Below are positions 1-7,372 of a DNA stretch of 8,157 nt, in pieces. Position 1 is the first letter of the stretch, and each line of letters opens with the position of its first letter. The DNA is from Lentisphaerota bacterium. Its GTDB lineage: Bacteria > Verrucomicrobiota > Kiritimatiellia > RFP12 > UBA3636. The stretch is from positions 1 to 8,157 of the forward strand of contig JAAZAI010000164.1 of the NCBI GenBank assembly GCA_012514445.1. The letters are read 5' to 3'. The position numbers and the translations under genes are program-made. Below the pieces are notes generated by a model. The model did no database searches, had not been told where the DNA came from, and saw only the letters and a list, made by a program, of their open reading frames with translations.

Positions 1-381
<381 letters not shown>

Positions 382-398
382 ATTGAAAATCAGATCTC

Positions 399-420
399 CC
401 GGATCCCCCTCAGGGGCCGG
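399..420 (-). other. Leader hairpin immediately upstream of 16S
   Basis: The bases form CCGG (399-402), a 3-nt bulge (403-405), CCCC (406-409), a TCA loop (410-412), GGGG (413-416) and CCGG (417-420). That gives an 8-bp GC stem with one bulge, ending about 18 nt before mature 16S position 1. It could be a leader folding or processing element. No function can be read from the sequence alone. Confidence 0.5.
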
Positions 421-502
421 TCGACCGTAGTTTCGGGTTTTTTTTGAATTCCCAAGCACAAACTTACTTTGCTGTCGGGCCTCGCCTCCCGCGTCCCGCT
501 CG

Positions 503-536
503 CGTCCCGAGGGACGTCCGCGGCGCGCCGGCGCGC
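503..536. repeat. Two adjacent GC-rich inverted repeats in the rrn leader
   Basis: CGTCCC (503-508) and GGGACG (511-516) form an inverted repeat around a GA centre. A perfect 14-base palindrome, GCGCGCCGGCGCGC, follows at 523-536. In the leader RNA each could fold into a short stem. Extreme local GC makes short palindromes more likely by chance, so their role is uncertain. Confidence 0.5.
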
Positions 537-557
537 TGCCCGATAAAAGCGGTTCCG

Positions 558-569
558 TTGTCAAAGATC
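558..569 (-). promoter_or_regulatory. boxA-like antitermination element of the rrn leader
   Basis: The minus strand reads GATCTTTGACAA. This resembles boxA elements of rRNA leaders such as GCTCTTTAACA in E. coli and TGTTCTTTGAAAA in Bacillus, which recruit NusB-NusE (S10) so that untranslated rRNA transcripts resist Rho termination. It lies about 95 nt after the inferred start site and about 175 nt before 16S, a normal place for a leader boxA. The assignment rests on motif and position only. Confidence 0.6.
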
Positions 570-669
570 GTCCTCGTCGGCGCAGGGTGCCGCCGCCGCG
601 GTGCCGCGTTCCATCAGGCAGTTCCGAACCTTCGTTGCGTCCTGCCCGGTTGAAGCGCGTGAGGTGTAA

Positions 670-697
670 ACTATCAAATCCGGCCCCCCCGCGTCAA
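670..697 (-). promoter_or_regulatory. rrn promoter (sigma70-type -35/-10)
   Basis: On the minus strand, TTGACG (697-692) matches five of six bases of the -35 consensus. A 16-nt spacer follows, then GATAGT (675-670), matching four of six bases of the -10 consensus. A 16-bp spacer is usual for strong rRNA promoters. The spacer contains a run of seven G. Transcription would start near 662. An alternative -10 is TAGTTT (673-668) with an 18-nt spacer. The UP-like A/T tracts just upstream and the boxA downstream support this as the rRNA promoter. A further promoter upstream cannot be excluded. Confidence 0.65.
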
Positions 698-936
698 CCC
701 CTATTTCGAAGTTTTTTCAAAAAAGTTTTTCCGCGCTGGATTCGCGCGCGATTCCGCCTGGTCGCGGCAAAGTCAACTCGCGCGCTCACGCTCCCGCGGA
801 GTCGACGAAGCTCGCGACAAAGCTTGAAGGAAACTTCCAACTTCGGAAAAATTACACGCGAAACCCTGATGGACCCAAAAGCTGACCGGCGCGATCGATT
901 TCGAAAATTATGAATTTTAAGAAAGCTAAATTATGA
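698..936. other. Spacer between the aas-like gene and the rrn promoter
   Basis: No protein or RNA gene is visible in this ~240-nt stretch. Base composition shifts: 890-936, right after the aas-like stop codon, is A/T-rich, with a weak AAAATT/AATTTT inverted repeat at 904-918. A 5-bp GC hairpin (732-736 with 744-748, 7-nt loop) precedes the T6 tract at 724-719 on the minus strand by about 7 nt, giving at best a weak intrinsic terminator. No canonical strong hairpin with a directly adjoining U-tract is present. Termination of the aas-like transcript may therefore be Rho-dependent, or the transcript may continue into the rrn operon. Confidence 0.5.
711..730 (-). promoter_or_regulatory. UP-like A/T-tract element upstream of the rrn promoter
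   Basis: Reading the minus strand from 730 to 711 gives alternating tracts: A5, C, T6, G, A6, C. The pattern follows the UP-element consensus of an A-tract, a T-tract and another A-tract, which binds the RNA polymerase alpha C-terminal domain at rRNA promoters. It ends 13 nt upstream of the -35 hexamer, slightly farther than the classic position. It is the only strongly A/T block in a GC-rich neighbourhood. The T6 tract, with a small GC hairpin at 732-748 before it, could also act as a weak terminator for the upstream gene. Confidence 0.55.
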
Positions 937-3900
937 TCAGTGATCCGATCCCGTCCGCGCGGCGACCTCGATCGCGAGCTTCTTGATGCCCGAGAGGTCG
1001 AGCTTGCCGGTGCCCAGGACCGGGATCGACTCCACGCGGAAGTAGGCGTTTCGCGCGGGACGCCAGAGATTGGGCAGATCCGACTTCTCGAGCTTCTCCC
1101 AGAGCTGCTGGGGATCGCCGCAGTCGTCGGTGTAGAGCACGACGAGTTTCTCGCCCTTGCGCTCGTCCGGCACCCCCGCCACCGCCAGCACGGGGCCGGA
1201 GAGTCCGGCCGCGCCGAGCAGTGCCTCCTCCACCGCGACGTGCGGCACCATCTCGCCGCCGAGCTTGCTGAAGCGCGACAGGCGGTCCGTGAGCCCCACG
1301 AAGCCGTCTTCGTCCACCAGCCCGATGTCGCCGGTGCAGTACCAGCCGTCCTTCACCGCCTCGTCGGTCAGGTCCGGACGGCCCAGATAGCCGAGCATGA
1401 GGTTCGGCCCCTTGAGGTAGACGAGCCCGGCCTCGCCCGGCCCGAGTTCGCGACCCGTGTCGGGATCGACGATCTTCATCGCGATGCCCGGCACCGGGAG
1501 TCCGACCCGCCCGTCGCGCCAGCCCTCCTGCGTAATGCCGCCGCCGGTGCCATGCGGCACGCTCACCGCGATGCCCGGCGAGAGCTCCGTGGCGCCGTAC
1601 GCCTCGTAGGGGCGGATGCCGAATTTCTCGACGTAGGCCTTCGCGAGCGACGCCTTGAGCTTCTCGGCGCCCGCGAGCACGAAGCGCAGCGACGCGAAAT
1701 CCTCCTTCGTCGCCTTGCGCAGGTAGAGCGCCAGGAACGTGGGCGTGCCGAAGAGCATCGAGCAGCGGTTCTCGCGCACCACGTCGATGACGGCCTGCGC
1801 GTCGAGCGGACTCGTGTGGTATGACACCTTCATGTGCCCCAGCACGGGGTACCAGACCGTCCCCATGATGCCGAAGGAATGGAAGAGCGGCAAGGTGCCG
1901 CAGATCCGGTCCTCCCGCGAGGTCGCCAGCATCATCTGGAGGCTCTCGATCATGGCGAGCACGTTGTGCTGGCTGAGCATCACACCCTTGGGCTCGCCCG
2001 TGGAGCCCGAGGAGAAGAGCACGAGCGCCGTGCTGTCCGCGTCGGTCGTCCGCGTGGGGCAGAGGCGTTCGAACGGCGCGAACTTGGCGAGGAAGAGGCA
2101 TTTGAGCTTCGTTCCGAGGCTCAGCGTCTTGAGGATGTCCTCGATGTAGACGCGCTTCTCCTCCGGCAGGTCGAGCCCGGGGAAGCGCTCCACCACGGCG
2201 CGGCTCGTGAGCACGGTGCTGAGGCGGCACTGGTCGATCGAGGAGCGGAAGGCCTTGGGTCCGACGGTGAAGTTGAGGTTCACGGCGGCGCGGCCGAGCA
2301 GGGCGGCGGTCAAGTTGCAGATGAGGCCCGCGCAGCAGGCCGGCAGGAGGATGCCGATGTGCGCGTCGTCCTTGACGCGCGGGCCGAGCGCGCGGGCGAG
2401 GGCGATCGCGGCGATCAGCGCCTTGCCGCTCGTGACCTTCATGCCCGTCGTGTCGGTCGCCAGCGGCTCGCCCCAGGTCTGTCGCGCGCGCGCGACGTAG
2501 GTACGGCCCAAGGAGCCGTGCTCGGCCTTGCGCGCGTTGAAGTAGTCGCAGGAGAGCTCCATCACCGCCTGCCGCACGCGGAAGGCGTTCGTCCCCGCCG
2601 GGAGCCGCCGGCCGAACACGACCACGACCTTGTAGCGGCGGCGGCCGAAGCGGAACCAGCGGCGGACCAGGCGTCCATGGTAGTAGTGGTAGGTCGTGCC
2701 CCATGAACCGCCCATGTAGATCGGGATGATCGGATGGTCCGTGCCGCGCAGCACGTGCTCGTAGCCGCGCTTGAACGCCCGGATCGTGCCCGTGCGCGTG
2801 ATGCCGCCCTCGGCGAAGACGCAGACCATGCACCCCTCGTCCAGCGCCCGCCGCGCCGCGCGCAGCGCCTCGGCGACCTGCCGGGGCGAGGACTCCCCGC
2901 CCACCGGGATGACGCCGTAGAGATCGAAGATCTTGCGCAGGAGGCGATGCTTGCGGTAGATCGCCTCCGACATGAAGAAGCGGATGCGCCGGCGCGTAGT
3001 GGCGCAGAGCAGCACGGCGTCCATATACGAGGCGTGGTTCGCGATCAGCAGCGCCGACCCCGACACGGGCAGATGCTCCAGCCCGATCGTGCGCACCTGG
3101 TAGAACAGCTTGACCAGGACGGTCACGCAGAACCGGAACGCGAAGTCCTTGAGCGTGAAGAAGCTCACGAGCGCCAGCATCATCGCCGGGAGCGCGAAGA
3201 GCAGGAAGCCCGACTGGGCGTCCACGCCGCAGGTGTGGAAGAGCAGCATCAGCGCGCCGGAAAGCAGGATGCCCGACCAGCTCAGGAAGCTGTTGAGCGC
3301 CAGCCCCTCGCCGCGGCGGTCCGCCGGCAGCCGGAGCTGCAGGAACGTGTCCAGAGGCACGACGAAGAGCCCCGCCCCCACCCCGGCGAGATAGATGAGC
3401 GCCGGCACGGCCACCGGATGGCGGCCGTGCGACAGCAGGCCGAGGGCGAGCGTCGAGAGGGCCAGCAGAAACGCCCCGCCCGGCATCGTCCCGAACTCGA
3501 TGTTGCGCTTCGAGAGGCGGCCGGAGCCCCACGCCCCCGAGGCGATGCCCACGGCGGCGTAGAAGAACAGAAAGCTGCTCGCCTTCTCGTCGAGGCCCAG
3601 GTGGTCGATGCCGTAGCGCACGAGGTTGATCTGCAGAAACGCCGCGAGCATCGAAAAGAGCCACGTGCCGCCCATCGCCACCGCCAGGTCGCGGTCGCGC
3701 CGCACCCAGGACCAGGTGCGCCACATCTTGCGGGGGAAGAGCAGGTCGGGGTGGAGCCCGGGCTGCATCGGCCGCAACGGCGCCACGCGGTGGGAGGTCA
3801 GGATGCCCGCGACCGCGATCAGCGCGCAGGCGGTCTGCGCGACCGCGTACGCCGTCGTGTTGGAGGCGAAGAGCAGGTCCGTCGCCCCGGCCAGCGCCGG

Positions 3901-4389
3901 CGCGAGCGCCGAGCCGGCGATGATCGCCAGGAACGAGCACGCCACGAGGAGGCTGTTCGCGCGCGCGAGCCCGTGGGTCCGGACCAGCTCCGGGACGATG
4001 CTGTACTTCGTGGGGCTGAAGAGCGCGCTCTGCACGGACATGAGGAAGAGCAGCGCGTAGAGCGCCCAGGCCCAGCCCAGCGCGAAGGCCGCCACCGCCC
4101 CGAGCATGATCCCGAGTTCGGCGTATTTGAGAATCACCGTGACCGTCTTCTTGCTGAACCGGTCGGCCAAATAGCCGGCATAGGAGGTGAAGACCAGAAA
4201 CGGGATGGCGAACACCATCGTCGCCACGGCGAGCGGCACCGCGTTGGCGGTGACCGCGAGCCCGATGATGAACATCTGCACCAGGGCCTTGAAGACGTTG
4301 TCGTTGAGCGCGCCAAAGAACTGCGTGGCGTTGAGCCAGGCGAAAGCCTCGCGGCGGCGACGGCGGAATTTGTCGAAGGTCCATCTCAT
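937..4389 (-). CDS. aas: LplT-Aas fusion: lysophospholipid flippase / 2-acyl-glycerophospholipid acyltransferase / acyl-ACP synthetase
   Basis: This 1150-residue inner-membrane protein has three modules. Residues ~15-413 are an MFS transporter of LplT type with about 11-12 hydrophobic segments and the N-terminal QFFGALNDNVFK motif. It would flip lysophospholipid inward. Residues ~430-625 are a PlsC/LPLAT acyltransferase: NHASYMD (451-457, catalytic HX4D = H452/D457), FAEGGITRTG (525-534) and PIYMGG (556-561). Residues ~640-1150 are an AMP-forming acyl-ACP synthetase: P-loop SSGSTGEPKG (793-802), YGATE (931-935), YCTGD (1017-1021) and the C-terminal catalytic lysine in GTGKLDLSG (K1129). In E. 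coli LplT and Aas are separate proteins of about 397 and 719 residues; their sum matches this length. The frame is open farther upstream, with ATGs at 4422 and 4455. I chose 4389 because GAGGA (4399-4403) sits 9 nt before it and family similarity begins soon after. The gene diverges from the ABC genes and points toward the rRNA operon. All key residues appear intact. Confidence 0.93.
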   Translation of the reverse strand: MRWTFDKFRRRRREAFAWLNATQFFGALNDNVFKALVQMFIIGLAVTANAVPLAVATMVFAIPFLVFTSYAGYLADRFSKKTVTVILKYAELGIMLGAVAAFALGWAWALYALLFLMSVQSALFSPTKYSIVPELVRTHGLARANSLLVACSFLAIIAGSALAPALAGATDLLFASNTTAYAVAQTACALIAVAGILTSHRVAPLRPMQPGLHPDLLFPRKMWRTWSWVRRDRDLAVAMGGTWLFSMLAAFLQINLVRYGIDHLGLDEKASSFLFFYAAVGIASGAWGSGRLSKRNIEFGTMPGGAFLLALSTLALGLLSHGRHPVAVPALIYLAGVGAGLFVVPLDTFLQLRLPADRRGEGLALNSFLSWSGILLSGALMLLFHTCGVDAQSGFLLFALPAMMLALVSFFTLKDFAFRFCVTVLVKLFYQVRTIGLEHLPVSGSALLIANHASYMDAVLLCATTRRRIRFFMSEAIYRKHRLLRKIFDLYGVIPVGGESSPRQVAEALRAARRALDEGCMVCVFAEGGITRTGTIRAFKRGYEHVLRGTDHPIIPIYMGGSWGTTYHYYHGRLVRRWFRFGRRRYKVVVVFGRRLPAGTNAFRVRQAVMELSCDYFNARKAEHGSLGRTYVARARQTWGEPLATDTTGMKVTSGKALIAAIALARALGPRVKDDAHIGILLPACCAGLICNLTAALLGRAAVNLNFTVGPKAFRSSIDQCRLSTVLTSRAVVERFPGLDLPEEKRVYIEDILKTLSLGTKLKCLFLAKFAPFERLCPTRTTDADSTALVLFSSGSTGEPKGVMLSQHNVLAMIESLQMMLATSREDRICGTLPLFHSFGIMGTVWYPVLGHMKVSYHTSPLDAQAVIDVVRENRCSMLFGTPTFLALYLRKATKEDFASLRFVLAGAEKLKASLAKAYVEKFGIRPYEAYGATELSPGIAVSVPHGTGGGITQEGWRDGRVGLPVPGIAMKIVDPDTGRELGPGEAGLVYLKGPNLMLGYLGRPDLTDEAVKDGWYCTGDIGLVDEDGFVGLTDRLSRFSKLGGEMVPHVAVEEALLGAAGLSGPVLAVAGVPDERKGEKLVVLYTDDCGDPQQLWEKLEKSDLPNLWRPARNAYFRVESIPVLGTGKLDLSGIKKLAIEVAARTGSDH

Positions 4390-4586
4390 GTCGGGGTGTC
4401 CTCGCAGGGGTTTGGGCGCCATTGTACCATCCGCCGCCGCCTTTGGCGAGGGCATCGTGAGCGATCGATTACATCGCGGTTGATTCACGACGCGCAGATA
4501 TAGTACGCTTATGCCGTGCACCTCCTCGGCGCCGCCGCGGTTGCCGTCAACCGCCCGCGCCGGCCACCCCCAACGCGAAACCCGCC
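4390..4586. promoter_or_regulatory. Divergent intergenic region between the aas-like gene and the ABC genes
   Basis: This 197-nt gap must hold the promoters of both divergent transcription units. The A/T-richest part is ~4464-4512. On the plus strand TATAGT (4499-4504) is a good -10 candidate for the ABC genes, with a start near 4511. The TTGATT at 4480-4485 is only 13 nt upstream, too close to be a standard -35, so the pair is not convincing. On the minus strand TGTAAT (4473-4468) is a possible -10 for the aas-like gene, but no clear -35 lies upstream. I see no operator-like long palindrome and no riboswitch-like fold. Confidence 0.35.
4399..4403 (-). promoter_or_regulatory. Ribosome-binding site deciding the aas-like start
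   Basis: The minus strand reads GAGGA, 9 nt before the ATG at 4389. The in-frame ATGs at 4422 and 4455 have no comparable Shine-Dalgarno sequence at the right distance. This favours the 1150-residue product over longer versions. Confidence 0.6.
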
Positions 4587-5612
4587 ATGGCCGTCTCCAT
4601 CTCCATCCAGAACCTCTCCAAGAGCTTCGGCGCCACCCGGGCGCTCGACCGCGTCTCGCTCGAGATCGCCCCCGGCGAGCTCTTCTTCCTGCTCGGCCCC
4701 AGCGGCTGCGGCAAGACGACGCTCCTGCGCCACATCGCCGGCTTCTACCGCCCGGACGAGGGCCGCATCCTCATCGGCGGCGACGACGTAACCGACACCC
4801 CGCCCCACCGGCGCGACACGGGCATGGTCTTCCAGAGCTACGCGCTCTGGCCACACATGACGCTCGCCCAGAACGTCGCCTTCGGCCTCGAAATGCGCCG
4901 CGTCCCCGCCGCCGAGCTCAAGCGCCGCGTCCACGAGGCGCTCGACACCGTCAAGATGGCGGCGCGCGCCGACAGCAAGCCCAACCAGCTCTCCGGGGGC
5001 CAGCAACAGCGCATCGCCCTCGCCCGCGCCCTCGTCGTCCAGCCCCGCTGCCTGCTCCTCGACGAGCCGCTCTCCAACCTCGACGCCAAGCTCCGCCTCG
5101 AGATGCGCATCGAGATCCGCCGCATCTGCAAGCAGGCCGGTCTCACCGCCGTCTATGTCACCCACGACCAGAAGGAGGCCCTCTCCATCGCCGACCGCCT
5201 CGCCATCATGCGCGACGGCGTCCTCGAGCAGATCGGCACCCCGCTGGAAGTCTACCGCCAGCCCCGCAACGCCTTCGTCGCCTCGTTCATCGGCGAGACC
5301 AACTTCCTCCCGCCCGGCTTCTTCGGCGCCGCCTACGATCCCGGCCAGGCCACGAAACTCTCCGTCCGCCCCGAGGCCGTCCACCTCGGCACGCCCCCCG
5401 CCGGCCCCGAATTCCTCCGCCTCGACGGCGAAATCCACGGCACCGTCTACCTCGGCGAAACCGCCCAGCACCAGATGGACGCCGCCGGCGCCGACGGCGC
5501 CAGGACCACGCTGACCGTCTTCGAACTCAATCCCGAAATCCTCGCCCGCGACGAAGCCCGCCCGGCCACCGCCTGGATACACGCCCGCGACGTCGTCGCC
5601 CTCCCGCAATGA
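4587..5612 (+). CDS. ABC transporter ATP-binding protein (PotA/FbpC/MalK type importer ATPase)
   Basis: This 341-residue cytoplasmic ATPase would power a binding-protein-dependent importer. In order it has: A-loop region YSF-like SKSFGATRAL (11-20), Walker A GPSGCGKTT (37-45), Q-loop VFQSYALWPH (81-90, Q83), signature LSGGQQQR (135-142), Walker B CLLLDEP (155-161), D-loop SNLD (163-166) and H-loop VTHD (191-194, H193). The C-terminal ~100 residues form a TOBE-like regulatory domain (from ~240), with SVRPEAVHL (259-267) typical of polyamine, iron and sugar importers. Length and motifs are normal, so it should be active. The substrate cannot be told from the ATPase. The start is the first ATG compatible with the family N-terminus. 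No Shine-Dalgarno sequence precedes it (the upstream bases are C-rich), so it may be leaderless-like or weakly initiated. Its stop overlaps the next start as ATGA, indicating one operon with translational coupling. Confidence 0.95.
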   Translation: MAVSISIQNLSKSFGATRALDRVSLEIAPGELFFLLGPSGCGKTTLLRHIAGFYRPDEGRILIGGDDVTDTPPHRRDTGMVFQSYALWPHMTLAQNVAFGLEMRRVPAAELKRRVHEALDTVKMAARADSKPNQLSGGQQQRIALARALVVQPRCLLLDEPLSNLDAKLRLEMRIEIRRICKQAGLTAVYVTHDQKEALSIADRLAIMRDGVLEQIGTPLEVYRQPRNAFVASFIGETNFLPPGFFGAAYDPGQATKLSVRPEAVHLGTPPAGPEFLRLDGEIHGTVYLGETAQHQMDAAGADGARTTLTVFELNPEILARDEARPATAWIHARDVVALPQ

Positions 5613-7348
5613 ACACGCGCGCCGCCGCCCTCAAGAACCTCCTCGTCCTCGCCGCCGCCGCCGTCGTCGTCGCGCTGCCGTTCGTCTTCCGCCGCGACAA
5701 GCCCGCCGGCCAGTGGAAGGCCGGCGATCCCGTGCTCGTCGTCGTCTCTCCCCACATCGCCGTCATCCGCGACGAGTTCGCCATTGGCTTCTCCGACTGG
5801 CACCAGCGCCGCTTCGGCCAGCCCGTGCGAATCGATTGGCGCGCCATCGGGGGCACCACCGAGATCATGCGCTACCTCCAAGGCGAATACGTCGCCGCCT
5901 ACCGCGCCTGGCGCCGGCGCGCCGGCCTTGCCTGGCCCGACGGCGCCGCCGAGGCCGCCGTCGCCAAGCGCAAGCCCGCGGACGACGTCCTCGCCGAGGT
6001 CTGGGACGGCTTCCGCGCCCACGACGACGCCGGCGACTTCACAATCCTCATCGACGTCTTCTTCGGCGGCGGCACCTACGACCATTCCTCCGCCGCGCGG
6101 CAGGGCTTCACCGTCGCCCCGTGGCCCGCGGACCAGATCCCCGCCGGCATCCTCGCCGACGCCGACGGCGCGGAGATGTTCCCCGAAGGCCGCGGCGGCG
6201 AGGAATGGCGCTCGCCCGTCTTCTTCAGCGCCGCGCTCTCCGGCTTCGGCATCTGCTCCAACCCCGACCGGCTCAAAGACCTGGGCATCACGCACCAGCC
6301 CGTCCAATGGCGCGACCTCGCGGATCCGCGCTACTTCGGCCAGATCGGCGTCACCGACCCCACGAAGTCCGGCTCCATCGCGAAGGCCTTCGAGATGATC
6401 ATCCACTCCGAATGCCGCCGCGAGGTCCTCGCCGCCGGCTGGACGCCGGAGCAGATCCACGACTTCGAAGCGCGCATCGCCGCCGCCAGGCTTCCGCCCG
6501 GCGTCATGCCCGACGGCGTCCCGGCGCGCTACCAGGACGACATCGAGCGCGGCTGGCTCGCGGGCGTCCACCTCGTGCAGCGCATCGGCGCCAACGCGCG
6601 CTACTTCACCGACGGCGCCGGGAAGGTGCCGGTCGACGTCGCCGCCGGCGACGCGGCCGCGGGCATCTCGATCGACTTCTACGCGCGCGTGCAGGCCGAG
6701 GTGACAAAGGCGGGCGAACAGGTGCGGCTCCACTATGTCACCCCGCTCGGGGGCTCCAGCATCAGCGGCGACCCCATCAGCCTGCTGCGGGGCGCACCGC
6801 ACCCCGAACTCGCACGACGCTTCCTGGAATACGTGCTCTCGGAGGACGGCCAGAAGCTCTGGAACTACCGCCCCGGCACGCCGGGCGGTCCGCGGAAATC
6901 CGCGCTGCGCCGAATGCCCGTCCGCCGTGACTTCTATCCGGACCCCGAGCGTCCGGCCGTGCAGGCTCGCGCCAAGGCCCACGCCCGCCACACCTCGGAC
7001 AACCTGCTCGACCCCGCGGTCGACGCCTATCACCTCGCCGGCGCGTTCGAGTACCAGCCGCGCTGGACCGCCGCGCATTTCGGCTTCTTCCGCCAGCTCG
7101 TCCGCGCCATGTGCATGGACGCCGGCGAAGAGCTGCGCACCGCCTGGAAGGCCATCGCCGACGCGGGCGGCCCGGAGGCGAATCCGGAGGCCATGGCCCT
7201 GCTCCAGCGCCTCCCCGACCGCCCGGTTCCCATCACCTGGAAGACCGCCGGAGAAGCCGCAGGCTCCAACGCGATGGAGGCCATGCGCGAGTGGACCGTC
7301 TTCTTCCGCGACTCCTACCGCGAAGCCGAAGCCGCCGCGACGCGTTGA
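5609..7348 (+). CDS. Membrane-anchored extracellular solute-binding protein, Fbp/AfuA-like, enlarged
   Basis: The protein has 579 residues. Residues ~9-27 form a hydrophobic segment followed by RRDK, acting as a signal peptide or an uncleaved anchor. There is no lipobox cysteine. The rest is a periplasmic type-2 binding-protein fold of the COG1840 (Fbp/AfuA) kind: a first strand PVLVVVSPH (41-49), GGTTEIMRYLQ (81-91), SGFGICSNPDRLKDLG (211-226), WRDLADPRYFGQIGVTDPTKSGS (234-256), AGISIDFYAR (351-360), and FLEYVLSEDGQKLW (405-418). Typical relatives have about 340 residues. The excess comes from an insertion near 95-145, charged and helical in appearance, and a C-terminal extension of ~100-150 residues. 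Where FbpA-type proteins have a YY iron-ligand pair I see F357-Y358, so the substrate need not be Fe(III). Start: the ATG within the ATGA overlap with the ATPase gene. The same frame is open upstream inside the ATPase gene, but only this start precedes a signal sequence. No permease follows. Confidence 0.88.
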   Translation: MNTRAAALKNLLVLAAAAVVVALPFVFRRDKPAGQWKAGDPVLVVVSPHIAVIRDEFAIGFSDWHQRRFGQPVRIDWRAIGGTTEIMRYLQGEYVAAYRAWRRRAGLAWPDGAAEAAVAKRKPADDVLAEVWDGFRAHDDAGDFTILIDVFFGGGTYDHSSAARQGFTVAPWPADQIPAGILADADGAEMFPEGRGGEEWRSPVFFSAALSGFGICSNPDRLKDLGITHQPVQWRDLADPRYFGQIGVTDPTKSGSIAKAFEMIIHSECRREVLAAGWTPEQIHDFEARIAAARLPPGVMPDGVPARYQDDIERGWLAGVHLVQRIGANARYFTDGAGKVPVDVAAGDAAAGISIDFYARVQAEVTKAGEQVRLHYVTPLGGSSISGDPISLLRGAPHPELARRFLEYVLSEDGQKLWNYRPGTPGGPRKSALRRMPVRRDFYPDPERPAVQARAKAHARHTSDNLLDPAVDAYHLAGAFEYQPRWTAAHFGFFRQLVRAMCMDAGEELRTAWKAIADAGGPEANPEAMALLQRLPDRPVPITWKTAGEAAGSNAMEAMREWTVFFRDSYREAEAAATR

Positions 7349-7372
7349 TCCGCCAACAGGGAATCCCCCGCG

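Larger units (their letters stand above)
382..662 (-). promoter_or_regulatory. rRNA operon leader (transcribed spacer upstream of 16S)
   Basis: This stretch lies between the inferred rrn transcription start (~662) and the mature 16S 5' end (~381), about 280 nt. No protein gene is credible here; the short ORFs lack recognisable domains and ribosome-binding sites. In transcript order it holds a boxA-like element (569-558), two short GC-rich inverted repeats (536-523 and 516-503), an A8 tract (445-438) and a hairpin (420-399) just before the 16S. Such leaders normally carry NusB/NusE antitermination signals and one arm of the RNase III processing stem. The partner arm would be 3' of the 16S, outside the window, so the processing stem cannot be confirmed. 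Confidence 0.75.

Noticed and set aside
438..445. T8 run on the plus strand as a possible plus-strand terminator
   Set aside because: The preceding stem (CCG/CGG at 425-436) has only about three pairs and no plus-strand gene lies upstream. The run sits within the minus-strand rRNA leader.
771..776. TTGACT on the minus strand as a second rrn -35 element
   Set aside because: No acceptable -10 hexamer is found 15-19 nt downstream; that region is GC-rich.
926..4384. A 1152-codon minus-strand open frame overlapping the aas-like gene in another frame
   Set aside because: Its translation is Arg/Ala/Gly-rich with no domain. It is a by-product of GC-rich codons in the real gene, whose own frame carries every expected catalytic motif.
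2734..4503. A 589-codon plus-strand open frame antisense to the aas-like gene
   Set aside because: The predicted protein is dominated by Arg, Glu, Gln, His and Ala with no recognisable motif. It is the antisense shadow of a GC-rich gene.
4511..5608. Upstream extension of the binding-protein frame across the ATPase gene
   Set aside because: The translated extension is an Arg/Pro/His-rich shadow. The ATG at 5609, followed by a signal-like hydrophobic segment, is the credible start.
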